From Leifsonia sp. Root4 (lineage in GTDB: Bacteria; Actinomycetota; Actinomycetes; Actinomycetales; Microbacteriaceae), in assembly GCF_001425085.1 (NCBI RefSeq), contig NZ_LMDN01000004.1, positions 342,123 through 406,122 on the forward strand: a stretch of DNA of 64,000 nucleotides, in the 5' to 3' direction. The notes under the pieces are model-generated. The model searched no databases and was not told the DNA's origin. It saw only the letters and a list, made by a program, of their open reading frames with translations. Shown in pieces: positions 37,369-44,427 of this stretch (positions are counted from its first letter, which is position 1; every line of letters begins with the position of its first letter). Position numbers and translations under genes: made by a program.

Positions 37369-37457
37369 TAATAGGTTGACCCCAGCCTTCTGGCTGCCCA
37401 AATTTCTTTCCCGGCCACATCGAGGCTCGTGGAGATCCAAGACGTGGAGTACACACA

Positions 37458-37595
37458 ATGAGCAAGAGAACGTTCCAGCCGAACAACCGTCGTCGCGCGA
37501 AGGTGCACGGTTTCCGTCTGCGCATGCGTACGCGTGCCGGCCGCGCGATCCTCGGCGCTCGTCGCCGCAAGGGTCGCGTCGAGCTTTCCGCTTAA
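37458..37595 (+). CDS. rpmH: Ribosomal protein bL34
   Basis: Large-subunit protein of 45 aa: begins [19 protein letters not shown] and ends [11 protein letters not shown], strongly basic, with the [12 protein letters not shown] core. Normal family length. ATG 37458 follows GTGGAG at about 8-9 bases. Forms the rpmH-rnpA-yidD-yidC-jag unit facing away from dnaA; promoter at 37340-37368. Confidence 0.98.
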   Translation: MSKRTFQPNNRRRAKVHGFRLRMRTRAGRAILGARRRKGRVELSA

Positions 37596-37621
37596 GCACC
37601 CAGGCTCGATCTCAAGCACCA

Positions 37622-38005
37622 GTGCTTGCCAAGGCGAACCGCATCACGACGGGCGACGACTACAAGGGAGTCGTACGTCGGGGGCGGAGATTCGTCACGC
37701 CTCACTTCGTGACGTATGTGCGTTCTGATCCCGAAGCAACTGCTTCGCGCGGTCAGGGCGCTCGTTTTGGCTTTATCGTCGCAAAGACGGTCGGCAACGC
37801 GACGCAACGCAATCGCGTGCGCAGACGACTCAAGGCGGCCAGCTATCTGATGCTTGACCGGGTGCAACCGGGCGTCGACGTGGTCATCCGCGCGCTGCCC
37901 GATTGCTCCACAGCTTCGTGGGAAACCCTGCGGAGTGAGCTCGCGGAGTCTCTGACTCGTTCTGCGAACTCAAGCACATCTCGTCGCCGGGAGAGTTCCT
38001 CGTGA
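37622..38005 (+). CDS. rnpA: Ribonuclease P protein component
   Basis: Protein subunit of RNase P, which trims tRNA 5' ends; 127 aa. Family features are the start LAKANRITTGDDYKGVVRRG, the central RFGFIVAKTVGNATQRNRVRRRL-type RNR motif (here VGNATQRNRVRRRLK) and the C-terminal ALPDCSTASWETLRSEL. GTG 37622 is chosen because it gives the common MLAKANR N-terminus, although the ribosome site is weak. The last 15 residues are Ser/Arg-rich. It overlaps yidD by 4 bp. Confidence 0.94.
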   Translation: MLAKANRITTGDDYKGVVRRGRRFVTPHFVTYVRSDPEATASRGQGARFGFIVAKTVGNATQRNRVRRRLKAASYLMLDRVQPGVDVVIRALPDCSTASWETLRSELAESLTRSANSSTSRRRESSS

Positions 38006-38310
38006 ACAGACTTGTCGCAACAGCACTCCTTGTGCCGCGCAACATCGTCGTTCTGCTCTTGCGCGTCTATCGCGCGGTGATCTCACCGCTCTACGGCGAT
38101 GTGTGCCGTTATTACCCATCGTGCTCCCAGTACGCGCTCACCGCTGTGCAAGATCGCGGCGTCGTCGTCGGTGGGGCGCTGGCGGCCCGCCGCATCGTGC
38201 GGTGCCACCCCTGGGCCGAGGGCGGAATCGACGACGTTCCCCTCAAACGTGTGCGGCGCTATCGCGTGACGGCATCCGGCTTCGTCGTCGCAGGCCAAGG
38301 AAAGGGCTGA
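38002..38310 (+). CDS. yidD: Membrane protein insertion efficiency factor YidD
   Basis: Small protein of 102 aa that aids YidC-dependent membrane insertion. The signature CRYYPSCSQYALTAV (about residues 34-48) and the HPWAEGGIDDVP region are clear. An amphipathic N-terminal helix probably lies along the inner membrane. GTG 38002 overlaps the rnpA stop (GTGA), indicating coupled translation; yidC starts 8 bp downstream. Confidence 0.96.
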   Translation: MNRLVATALLVPRNIVVLLLRVYRAVISPLYGDVCRYYPSCSQYALTAVQDRGVVVGGALAARRIVRCHPWAEGGIDDVPLKRVRRYRVTASGFVVAGQGKG

Positions 38311-38318
38311 CCCCAACA

Positions 38319-39302
38319 ATGGACTTGATCTCGATCGTTCTGTGGCCACTGAAGTGGGCTGTTGAGCTACTCCTCGTCGGCTGGCACTGGCTGTTCAGCG
38401 CGGCGGGCATGGACCCTGCCGCCGGCATCACCTGGGTGCTGGCCATTGTCGGCCTCGTCGTTGTGGTGCGTGCCGCCCTGATCCCCGTCTTCGTCAAGCA
38501 GATCAAGAACCAGCGCCGCATGCTGGAGGTTGCTCCGCAGCTGAAGAAGATCCAAGAGAAGTACAAGGGCAAGAAGGATCAGTTCTCTCGCGATGCGATG
38601 TCGCGCGAGACGATGGAGCTGTACAAGAAGACCGGCACCAACCCGCTGAGCTCCTGCCTGCCTCTGCTGTTGCAGATGCCGATCTTCTTCGCGCTGTTCT
38701 CGGTGCTGAATGACGCCCAGCACGGCAAGACCGGCGTCGGCCCGCTCAATGCCGAGTTGGCCAAGCAGTTCGGCGATGCCGAGCTCTTCGGCGTCGCGCC
38801 GCTGCACAGCTCCTTCGCCTCCCAGTGGACGTTGATGCTCGAGGGCGAGCCGTTCAGCGCAGCCGTCATGATCATCGCCGCCGTCATGGTCGTGCTGATG
38901 ACCGCCTCACAGTTCATCACGCAGCTGCAGATCGTCTCGAAGAACATGTCGCCGGAGACCAAGGCGAGCCCGATGTTCAAGCAGCAGCGCATCATGCTCT
39001 ACCTACTCCCCCTCGTCTTCGCCTTCTCCGGTGTCGCCTTCCCGCTCGGTGTCATGTTCTACTGGCTCACCTCGAACATCTGGACCATGGTTCAGCAGTT
39101 CGTCGTCATCCGGAACATGCCCACGCCCGGCAGCGAGGCAGCCAAGGCCCGCGAAGAGCGCCTGGCCCGCAAGGGCAAGCTCGTCGCCACCGACGGCACC
39201 GTGATCGTCGTCGACGAAGAGGCGGCCAAGAAGACCCAGCGGCAGCAGCCGATCAGCAAGAACCGGGCAAAGAAGCAAGCCAAGCCCGGCGACCAGAAGT
39301 AG
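38319..39302 (+). CDS. yidC: Membrane protein insertase YidC
   Basis: Oxa1/YidC-type insertase of 327 aa. The N-terminus MDLISIVLWPLKWAVE lacks the enterobacterial periplasmic domain. Hydrophobic helices at about 5-25, 28-48, 108-130, 180-205 and 235-265, with the hydrophilic-groove Arg in VRAALIPVF (about residue 51). The C-terminal 50 residues are basic and Lys/Gln-rich (KKTQRQQPISKNRAKKQA), consistent with ribosome binding. ATG 38319 follows AAGG at 16 bases; coding start is fixed by homologous N-termini. In the rpmH-jag unit. Confidence 0.96.
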   Translation: MDLISIVLWPLKWAVELLLVGWHWLFSAAGMDPAAGITWVLAIVGLVVVVRAALIPVFVKQIKNQRRMLEVAPQLKKIQEKYKGKKDQFSRDAMSRETMELYKKTGTNPLSSCLPLLLQMPIFFALFSVLNDAQHGKTGVGPLNAELAKQFGDAELFGVAPLHSSFASQWTLMLEGEPFSAAVMIIAAVMVVLMTASQFITQLQIVSKNMSPETKASPMFKQQRIMLYLLPLVFAFSGVAFPLGVMFYWLTSNIWTMVQQFVVIRNMPTPGSEAAKAREERLARKGKLVATDGTVIVVDEEAAKKTQRQQPISKNRAKKQAKPGDQK

Positions 39303-39309
39303 GACGCAG

Positions 39310-39897
39310 ATGACCGACGTTCAGAACACCCCCATCGTTGACGACTCCGCCCTCGACCTCGAGGCATCGGAGCAGGGCATCGCTGCCACCTTCGAGGCCG
39401 CAGTGGAGGGTACGGATCGCACCGCCACGCCCTCCCAGGCGCAGCTCGAGCAAGAGGGCGATATCGCCGCGGACTACATTGAAGAGTTCCTCGACATCTG
39501 CGATCTCGACGGTGACATTGACATCGACGCCCGCAACGGCCGTGCCTACCTCTCGGTGAACGCCGGCGCCGGAGCCAACATCTCCGTGCTGTCCAAGCCG
39601 GAGACGGTCAACGCCCTTCAGGAGCTCACGCGACTCGCCGTCCAGAGCAAGACGGGCGGCTTCTCCCGGCTCATCCTCGACATCGGTGGCTCTCGGGACG
39701 CCCGTGAGGCCGAGCTGACCGCCCTCGTGACGCGTGCCATCGAGCGCATTGAGGGCGGTGCGGCCTCGGCTGCGCTCCCCGCCATGTCCTCCTACGAGCG
39801 CAAGCTCGTGCATGACATCGTCGGTGAGCGTGGATACACCTCGGAGTCCAACGGTGAGGGTCGCGATCGTCACACCGTGATCAGCCGTCGCGCATAG
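39310..39897 (+). CDS. jag: RNA-binding protein Jag/KhpB
   Basis: R3H and KH-domain RNA-binding protein of 195 aa. An acidic N-terminus (residues 1-55) replaces the classical Jag-N domain; KH-like residues about 60-125 (LDICDLDGDIDIDARNGRAY onward) and R3H at 145-195 with MSSYERKLVHDIV and SNGEGRDRHTVIS. Such proteins bind small RNAs and mRNAs and affect division. Follows yidC at 7 bp. Its TAG stop overlaps the first bases of a parS site. Confidence 0.94.
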   Translation: MTDVQNTPIVDDSALDLEASEQGIAATFEAAVEGTDRTATPSQAQLEQEGDIAADYIEEFLDICDLDGDIDIDARNGRAYLSVNAGAGANISVLSKPETVNALQELTRLAVQSKTGGFSRLILDIGGSRDAREAELTALVTRAIERIEGGAASAALPAMSSYERKLVHDIVGERGYTSESNGEGRDRHTVISRRA

Positions 39898-39911
39898 TTT
39901 CACGTGAAACC
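39896..39911. other. parS site 1
   Basis: AGTTTCACGTGAAACC: 14-bp palindromic core GTTTCACGTGAAAC (39897-39910). It fills the whole gap between the jag stop and the rsmG ATG at 39912, so rsmG has no separate Shine-Dalgarno sequence. Confidence 0.92.
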
Positions 39912-40541
39912 ATGACTGACACCCTTGAGTCGGAACCGCTTGTAGCCGCGGACGTCTTCGGCGAGCAGCTCGCCACGGCGCGTGCGTTCACCACGAATCT
40001 CGCGACGCACGGCGAGGAGCTCGGCCTCATCGGGCCTCTTGAGCTTCCGCGACTGTGGACGAGGCACATTCTGAACTGCGCGATCGTTGCGCCGTTGCTG
40101 CGCCCCGGTCTCGTCGGTGACGTTGGAAGCGGTGCGGGACTCCCGGGCCTCGTGCTCGCCATCGCTCGACCAGACGTGAATTTCGTCCTGATCGAGCCGA
40201 TGGAGCGTCGTGTCGCGTGGTTGAACGACCAGGTCGCCGAACTCGGTTTGGCCAACGTCGAGGTTCTGCGCGCCCGCGCGGAGGAGACCAAGCGCGAGGG
40301 CACATTCGATCAGGTGACGGCCAGAGCCGTCAGTGCGCTGCGCACGCTGATCCCGCTCACCGCTCCCCTGCTCCGCTCCGGTGGTGAACTCGTGCTGATG
40401 AAGGGCGCTGGGGCCCCCGGCGAGATCACGGCGGCCGAGAAGGCGATCCGCAAGTACAAATTGCGTGATGTTGAGGTTCTTGTCCTTGGCGAAGGCATTC
40501 TGAGCGAAGAAACCCGCGTCATCCGGGCTACAGTGGGTTAG
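39912..40541 (+). CDS. rsmG: 16S rRNA m7G527 methyltransferase RsmG
   Basis: S-adenosylmethionine-dependent methyltransferase (GidB) of 209 aa acting on 16S rRNA. SAM-binding VGDVGSGAGLPGLVLA lies at about residues 68-83, followed by FVLIEPMERRVAWL and the TARAVSAL segment. It belongs in the jag-rsmG-parA-parB order typical near origins. The ATG comes right after a parS site and only 14 bp after the jag stop, so translation probably depends on reinitiation from jag. Confidence 0.96.
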   Translation: MTDTLESEPLVAADVFGEQLATARAFTTNLATHGEELGLIGPLELPRLWTRHILNCAIVAPLLRPGLVGDVGSGAGLPGLVLAIARPDVNFVLIEPMERRVAWLNDQVAELGLANVEVLRARAEETKREGTFDQVTARAVSALRTLIPLTAPLLRSGGELVLMKGAGAPGEITAAEKAIRKYKLRDVEVLVLGEGILSEETRVIRATVG

Positions 40542-40654
40542 TCGACTCTCGTCGCCGGTTGCTGCGCACGACGCATGCTGTGCTCGTTCGTTCGGTTCCA
40601 GCGCCGCGGTGTCGGCGCTCTCGTGAGACGACCGACACAGGGAATGGATAGCAG

Positions 40655-41971
40655 ATGGCGAATGCCGCGAGCCGTGGATGGTTCCACAAGAAGGGGCGCG
40701 ACGAGTCCGCCCCGCCCGCCGCAGATGCAGTTGACACCATCACATCGCCCGACGGCCACTCCCCCGTCGTCTCCCTGGCCGCGTTTGACGCAATTGTCGG
40801 CGCCCGGCTCGACGCCGAGTCGCCGGAGAATGGCTCCCACAGCACTGAAATTGACGCGAATGACCTCGTCGAGACGCAGGCCGGCACGACCGACGGCACG
40901 ACCGAACTGATTGACGACGAGAAAGAAGCAGTGTTTCACGTGAAACAAACCGCCGACGACACTTCGGCCCCCACGCCCGTTTCGAGTACGGAGGGCGATC
41001 CAACCACCGGCTCGATTGACTGGGATGCCGCAACGCACGCGGCGTTGACGGAAGATGCGGCCTCGACTCCGCCGGCGACGCACGCTCCCCTGGCGGAAGA
41101 AGTGGCGACTCTGACCCGCCGCCGCCAGGCGATTGCGGAGTTGACGCTGCCGCTCCCCGAGAAGACGCGCGTGCTCACCATCTCCAACCAGAAGGGCGGC
41201 GTCGGAAAGACGACGACCGCCGTGAATCTGGCGGCTGCGCTTGCCCGCCTCGGTGCCAAGGTGCTGGTCATCGACCTTGATCCGCAGGGCAACGCCTCGA
41301 CCGCGCTCGGTGTCGAGCATCGCGCCGATGTACCCAGCATCTACAACGTGATCATCGAGGACCTCCCCCTCTCGTCGGTCGTCCAGAAGAGCCCCGAAGA
41401 GGGCAAACTGTACTGCGTCCCCGCAAATATTCACCTGGCTGGAGCAGAAATCGAGTTGGTTTCGCTCGTCGCGAGGGAGCAGCGCCTGCGTCGCGCCCTG
41501 GATCTCCACATCGCGGAGATGACTGCGCCGTACGACTACGTTTTCATCGACTGCCCGCCATCTCTCGGCCTCCTCACCATCAACGCATTTGTCGCGGCGA
41601 GCGAGGTGCTGATCCCGATTCAGTGCGAGTACTACGCGCTCGAGGGGCTCAGCCAGCTTCTGAAGAACATCGAGATGATCGAGAAGCACCTGAACCCCGA
41701 GCTTCGTGTCTCGACGATCCTCCTCACGATGTATGACTCGCGCACGAATCTGGCCAATCAGGTCGCGCAGGACGTCCGCGACCACTTTCCGCAGCAGGTG
41801 CTCGGTACGATCATCCCCCGCTCCGTGCGTGTATCTGAGGCACCCAGCTACGGTCAGAGCGTCATCAGCTACGACACGAACTCGACCGGCTCGCTCTCCT
41901 ATCAGGAGGCGGCCGCAGAGATGGCACGTCGAGGCGCACCGGTAGTCACCCCCCGTACAGGAAGCAGGTAG
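40655..41971 (+). CDS. parA: Chromosome-partitioning ATPase ParA
   Basis: Deviant Walker-type ATPase that moves ParB-bound origins; 438 aa. Walker A KGGVGKTTTAV starts at residue 180, followed by VLVIDLDPQGNAS and FIDCPPSLG. The first 165 residues are an acidic, low-complexity extension, longer than in most ParA proteins; a parS site is translated inside it as VFHVKQ (93-98). A later start such as GTG 41102 would remove it, but the region keeps an open frame and GC-rich third positions. ATG 40655. Two bases separate it from parB. Confidence 0.93.
   Translation: MANAASRGWFHKKGRDESAPPAADAVDTITSPDGHSPVVSLAAFDAIVGARLDAESPENGSHSTEIDANDLVETQAGTTDGTTELIDDEKEAVFHVKQTADDTSAPTPVSSTEGDPTTGSIDWDAATHAALTEDAASTPPATHAPLAEEVATLTRRRQAIAELTLPLPEKTRVLTISNQKGGVGKTTTAVNLAAALARLGAKVLVIDLDPQGNASTALGVEHRADVPSIYNVIIEDLPLSSVVQKSPEEGKLYCVPANIHLAGAEIELVSLVAREQRLRRALDLHIAEMTAPYDYVFIDCPPSLGLLTINAFVAASEVLIPIQCEYYALEGLSQLLKNIEMIEKHLNPELRVSTILLTMYDSRTNLANQVAQDVRDHFPQQVLGTIIPRSVRVSEAPSYGQSVISYDTNSTGSLSYQEAAAEMARRGAPVVTPRTGSR
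40932..40947. other. parS site 2, inside parA
   Basis: TGTTTCACGTGAAACA, a perfect 16-bp match to the general bacterial parS consensus, within the parA reading frame (residues 93-98). Confidence 0.95.
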
Positions 41972-41973
41972 TC

Positions 41974-42936
41974 ATGGCGAAGCGAACTGGACTCGGGCGC
42001 GGGATCGGCGCACTGATCCCCACGATCGACGAGACCCGTGGTCGTCCCGTGGACGTCTTCTTCCCGGATACGGTCGGCGCCGCGCAGGCTCTGGCCGCCG
42101 CGAACGACCGTGAGGAACTGCTCGTCGTTCCCGGTGCCCGGCTGGCGCACCTGAACCCGGCCGACATCGTTCCCAATGCCGTGCAGCCGCGCACTGTCTT
42201 CAACGAGCAGGATCTCGCCGAACTCGTGCACAGCGTGCGTGAGATCGGCGTGCTGCAGCCCATCGTTGTCCGCCCGCACCCCGAGCTGGCGGGTAAATAC
42301 GAGCTCGTCATGGGCGAGCGGCGCCTTCGAGCGACGAAAGAGGTCGGGCTCGACACCATTCCCGCCGTCATCCGTGACACCGCCGATGATGACATGCTCC
42401 GGGACGCACTGCTGGAGAATCTGCACCGCTCCCAGCTGAACCCGCTGGAAGAGGCCTCCGCCTACCAGCAGCTGCTCAGCGATTTCGGCATCACGCAGGA
42501 AGAGCTCGGCAACCGACTCGGTCGTTCACGCCCGCAGATCACGAACACGCTACGCCTGCTCAAGCTCCCCTCCCCCGTGCAGCTGCGCGTTGCGGCCGGC
42601 GTGCTGTCGGCCGGTCACGCCCGTGCCATCCTCTCGGTCGTAGAGCCCGAAGCCATGCAGAACCTCGCCGACAAAATCGTCAACGAGGACCTGTCCGTGC
42701 GTGCGGCAGAGGCGGCGGCGAGCAAGACCCCGAAGCCCGCTCCCAAGGTGAAGCCACACGCAGGAACGCGCCAGGGCCACCTTGACGAGATCGCCGAGCG
42801 TCTGGGCGACCGGCTGAACACTCGTGTGAAGATGCACCTCGGCGCGCGCAAGGGTCAGATCACAATTGACTTCGCCACCGTCGCCGATCTCAACCGCATC
42901 CTCGGCGAGATCGGCGAGCCCGGCTTCACGAAGTAG
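41974..42936 (+). CDS. parB: Centromere-binding CTPase ParB
   Basis: ParB/Spo0J protein of 320 aa that loads at parS and spreads along DNA. N-terminus MAKRTGLGRGIGALIP is the ParA-stimulating tail; the ParB/Srx-like CTPase region has GERRLRATKEVG and ENLHRSQLNPLEEA; the helix-turn-helix is ITQEELGNRLGRSRPQITN (about residues 169-187). The C-terminal dimer domain ends ILGEIGEPGFTK. All parS sites lie within 2.1 kb of it on either side. Operon with parA. Confidence 0.97.
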   Translation: MAKRTGLGRGIGALIPTIDETRGRPVDVFFPDTVGAAQALAAANDREELLVVPGARLAHLNPADIVPNAVQPRTVFNEQDLAELVHSVREIGVLQPIVVRPHPELAGKYELVMGERRLRATKEVGLDTIPAVIRDTADDDMLRDALLENLHRSQLNPLEEASAYQQLLSDFGITQEELGNRLGRSRPQITNTLRLLKLPSPVQLRVAAGVLSAGHARAILSVVEPEAMQNLADKIVNEDLSVRAAEAAASKTPKPAPKVKPHAGTRQGHLDEIAERLGDRLNTRVKMHLGARKGQITIDFATVADLNRILGEIGEPGFTK

Positions 42937-42961
42937 CTCCACACCGCGACTTTCTGCCCCA

Positions 42962-42977
42962 TGTTTCACGTGAAACC
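42962..42977. other. parS site 3
   Basis: TGTTTCACGTGAAACC, 26 bp after the parB stop; one base from the full palindrome. Confidence 0.93.
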
Positions 42978-43055
42978 TGGGGCAGAAGTGCGTGTGGGGA
43001 GTGGGTGGACCGCGCGATCCTCACGAGCCAGCCGTTGGGGCTCGGCGACGGCCCG

Positions 43056-43071
43056 TGTTTCACGTGAAACA
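43056..43071. other. parS site 4
   Basis: TGTTTCACGTGAAACA, perfect 16-bp palindrome, 94 bp after site 3. Confidence 0.95.
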
Positions 43072-43241
43072 TGGCGGAGCCGCTCGCTCGGCTCTGCTCG
43101 CCCGCCCCAGCCCGGACGAAGCAACTCGACACGCTCGATCCTCGGCACTCCACCGGCGCGAGACCGGTTCCGCGCACTCGGCCGACTCCCCTCCCCCGCT
43201 GAGCTACCCGGATCTCCTGCATACAGCCACCCGGATCTCCC

Positions 43242-43316
43242 GCTGCTTGAGCCACCCCGCTTCCTCGCTGCTTGAGCCACCCCGCTCCCTAGCTGATTGA
43301 GCCACCCCGCTCCCTA
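43242..43316. repeat. Three 25-bp tandem repeats
   Basis: Units at 43242-43266, 43267-43291 and 43292-43316 share GCTG(C/A)TTGAGCCACCCCGCT. A fourth unit begins at 43317 but runs into the dispersed TTGAGCTTGTCGAAA element. Just upstream, ACCCGGATCTCC occurs twice (43207 and 43231). Confidence 0.85.
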
Positions 43317-43321
43317 GCTGA

Positions 43322-43338
43322 TTGAGCTTGTCGAAATC
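43322..43338. repeat. Dispersed hairpin-repeat half element
   Basis: TTGAGCTTGTCGAAATC, one arm of the repeat found complete at 43668-43706 and 43876-43914. Confidence 0.75.
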
Positions 43339-43667
43339 ACTGGGCTGGCTGCGCTGAGGGTCTCCCGCTGATCGGATTCCGTCTCTCCATAGTGCTGGCT
43401 AGGTCTCGATTCGCCCGCTCTTCGCTTTCGACCGCGGTGTAGGACAATGCGCAGGCAGCCACTCCCCCGTCTGGTGCGTCCCTGCTGGTCGAGGGGGCCG
43501 TCGCGGCCGTAATGAGACCAGCGGGTAAGCCGAATTCCCCCTGCTTCAGAGTCCGCTGATCGAGAGTACGGAGCGAGCTAAACAGAACCCAGTTTGCGGA
43601 GAGCTGCTGATCGCATCCCGCTGTACACCTGTCGTCACGCAGAACTCCCCGAACACCGCCCATCCGA

Positions 43668-43706
43668 TTGAGCTTGTCGAAATCAATGGGGTTTCGACAG
43701 GCTCAA
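43668..43706. repeat. Dispersed hairpin repeat, copy A
   Basis: TTGAGCTTGTCGAAA (43668-43682) with TTTCGACAGGCTCAA (43692-43706): a 15-bp stem with one wobble and a 9-nt loop containing ATGGGG. Such elements are common between genes in Microbacteriaceae. Confidence 0.82.
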
Positions 43707-43875
43707 CGAGCGAACGCGTCACCAGCGAGCCGGCTAGCGCAGCGTTGGCTGCAGCCGCCAGTCCAGGCCTCTATACGCTCGTTCCTCGCTACTCGACCGC
43801 GTGTGGGAGCGCGTTGCAGCTCGAGCACTTCGGCCCGCACCGGCACCGCGGCGCCGGCCGAGTTGTCGCCGTTGA

Positions 43876-43914
43876 TTGAGCTTGCCGAAATCGATGGGGT
43901 TTCGGCAAGCTCAA
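43876..43914. repeat. Dispersed hairpin repeat, copy B with compensated base pair
   Basis: TTGAGCTTGCCGAAA (43876-43890) pairs perfectly with TTTCGGCAAGCTCAA (43900-43914). Compared with the common GTC/GAC form, both arms have changed together to GCC/GGC. Confidence 0.85.
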
Positions 43915-44119
43915 CCAACGAACGGGTCATCAGCGATCGACCGAGCACCACCGTGGGCGGCCACCGCCCGCTCAGGGGCTCGACACGCTCGCCGCTCGCT
44001 ACTCGACCAGCAAGTGGAAGCGCAGCCTCGGCCGAACTTCGGTCGCTGATTGCGCTTGTTGAAATCCTCCGGACGAGTGGTCTGAATCAGACCGTACGCG
44101 GGTGCGCATCCGCCAGGGA

Positions 44120-44135
44120 TGTTTCACGTGAAACA
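44120..44135. other. parS site 5
   Basis: TGTTTCACGTGAAACA, perfect palindrome in the gene-free block. Confidence 0.95.
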
Positions 44136-44175
44136 CCTCGGGTCTCCGACGACTCGTTCGGTTCGGCTGATGCGG

Positions 44176-44190
44176 TTTCGACAAGCTCAA
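44176..44190. repeat. Dispersed hairpin-repeat half element
   Basis: TTTCGACAAGCTCAA, the opposite arm of the repeat, 41 bp after parS site 5. The remaining sequence of the 42937-44379 gap shows no believable gene: reading frames there are made of repeat translations. Confidence 0.75.
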
Positions 44191-44354
44191 CCAGCGGAGC
44201 GGCGACCGAGCGCTTCCGGGCCGGCGTGCTCGACCAGAGGCTGTCACGGTTCCAGGGGCCGTCAACCAGTGGTAACGAGCGGAGCGGCCCATCGCGGCCT
44301 GCCATCTCCACACTTTTCCCCCGAAGGGGCGCTCCACGCACGCAAGTTGGGCGA

Positions 44355-44370
44355 TGTTTCACGTGAAACG
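44355..44370. other. parS site 6
   Basis: TGTTTCACGTGAAACG, one base from perfect, 10 bp before the ligase terminator. Confidence 0.93.
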
Positions 44371-44379
44371 AGGGGAAAA

Positions 44380-44418
44380 TGCAGAAGGAGGGCACCCGGC
44401 GGGCGCCCTCCTTCTGCA
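44380..44418 (-). terminator. Intrinsic terminator of the ATP-grasp ligase gene
   Basis: 14-bp stem (44380-44393 with 44405-44418), followed on the minus strand by ATTTTCCC. It lies 10 bp after the ligase stop. Confidence 0.85.
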
Positions 44419-44427
44419 CTGAGTGCT

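Noticed and set aside
43337..43663. Minus-strand 108-codon frame in the parS block
   Set aside because: Starts and ends in repeats; no sign of codon selection.
43668..44366. 232-codon frame in the parS block
   Set aside because: Made of translated hairpin repeats and parS; no ribosome site and no family resemblance.
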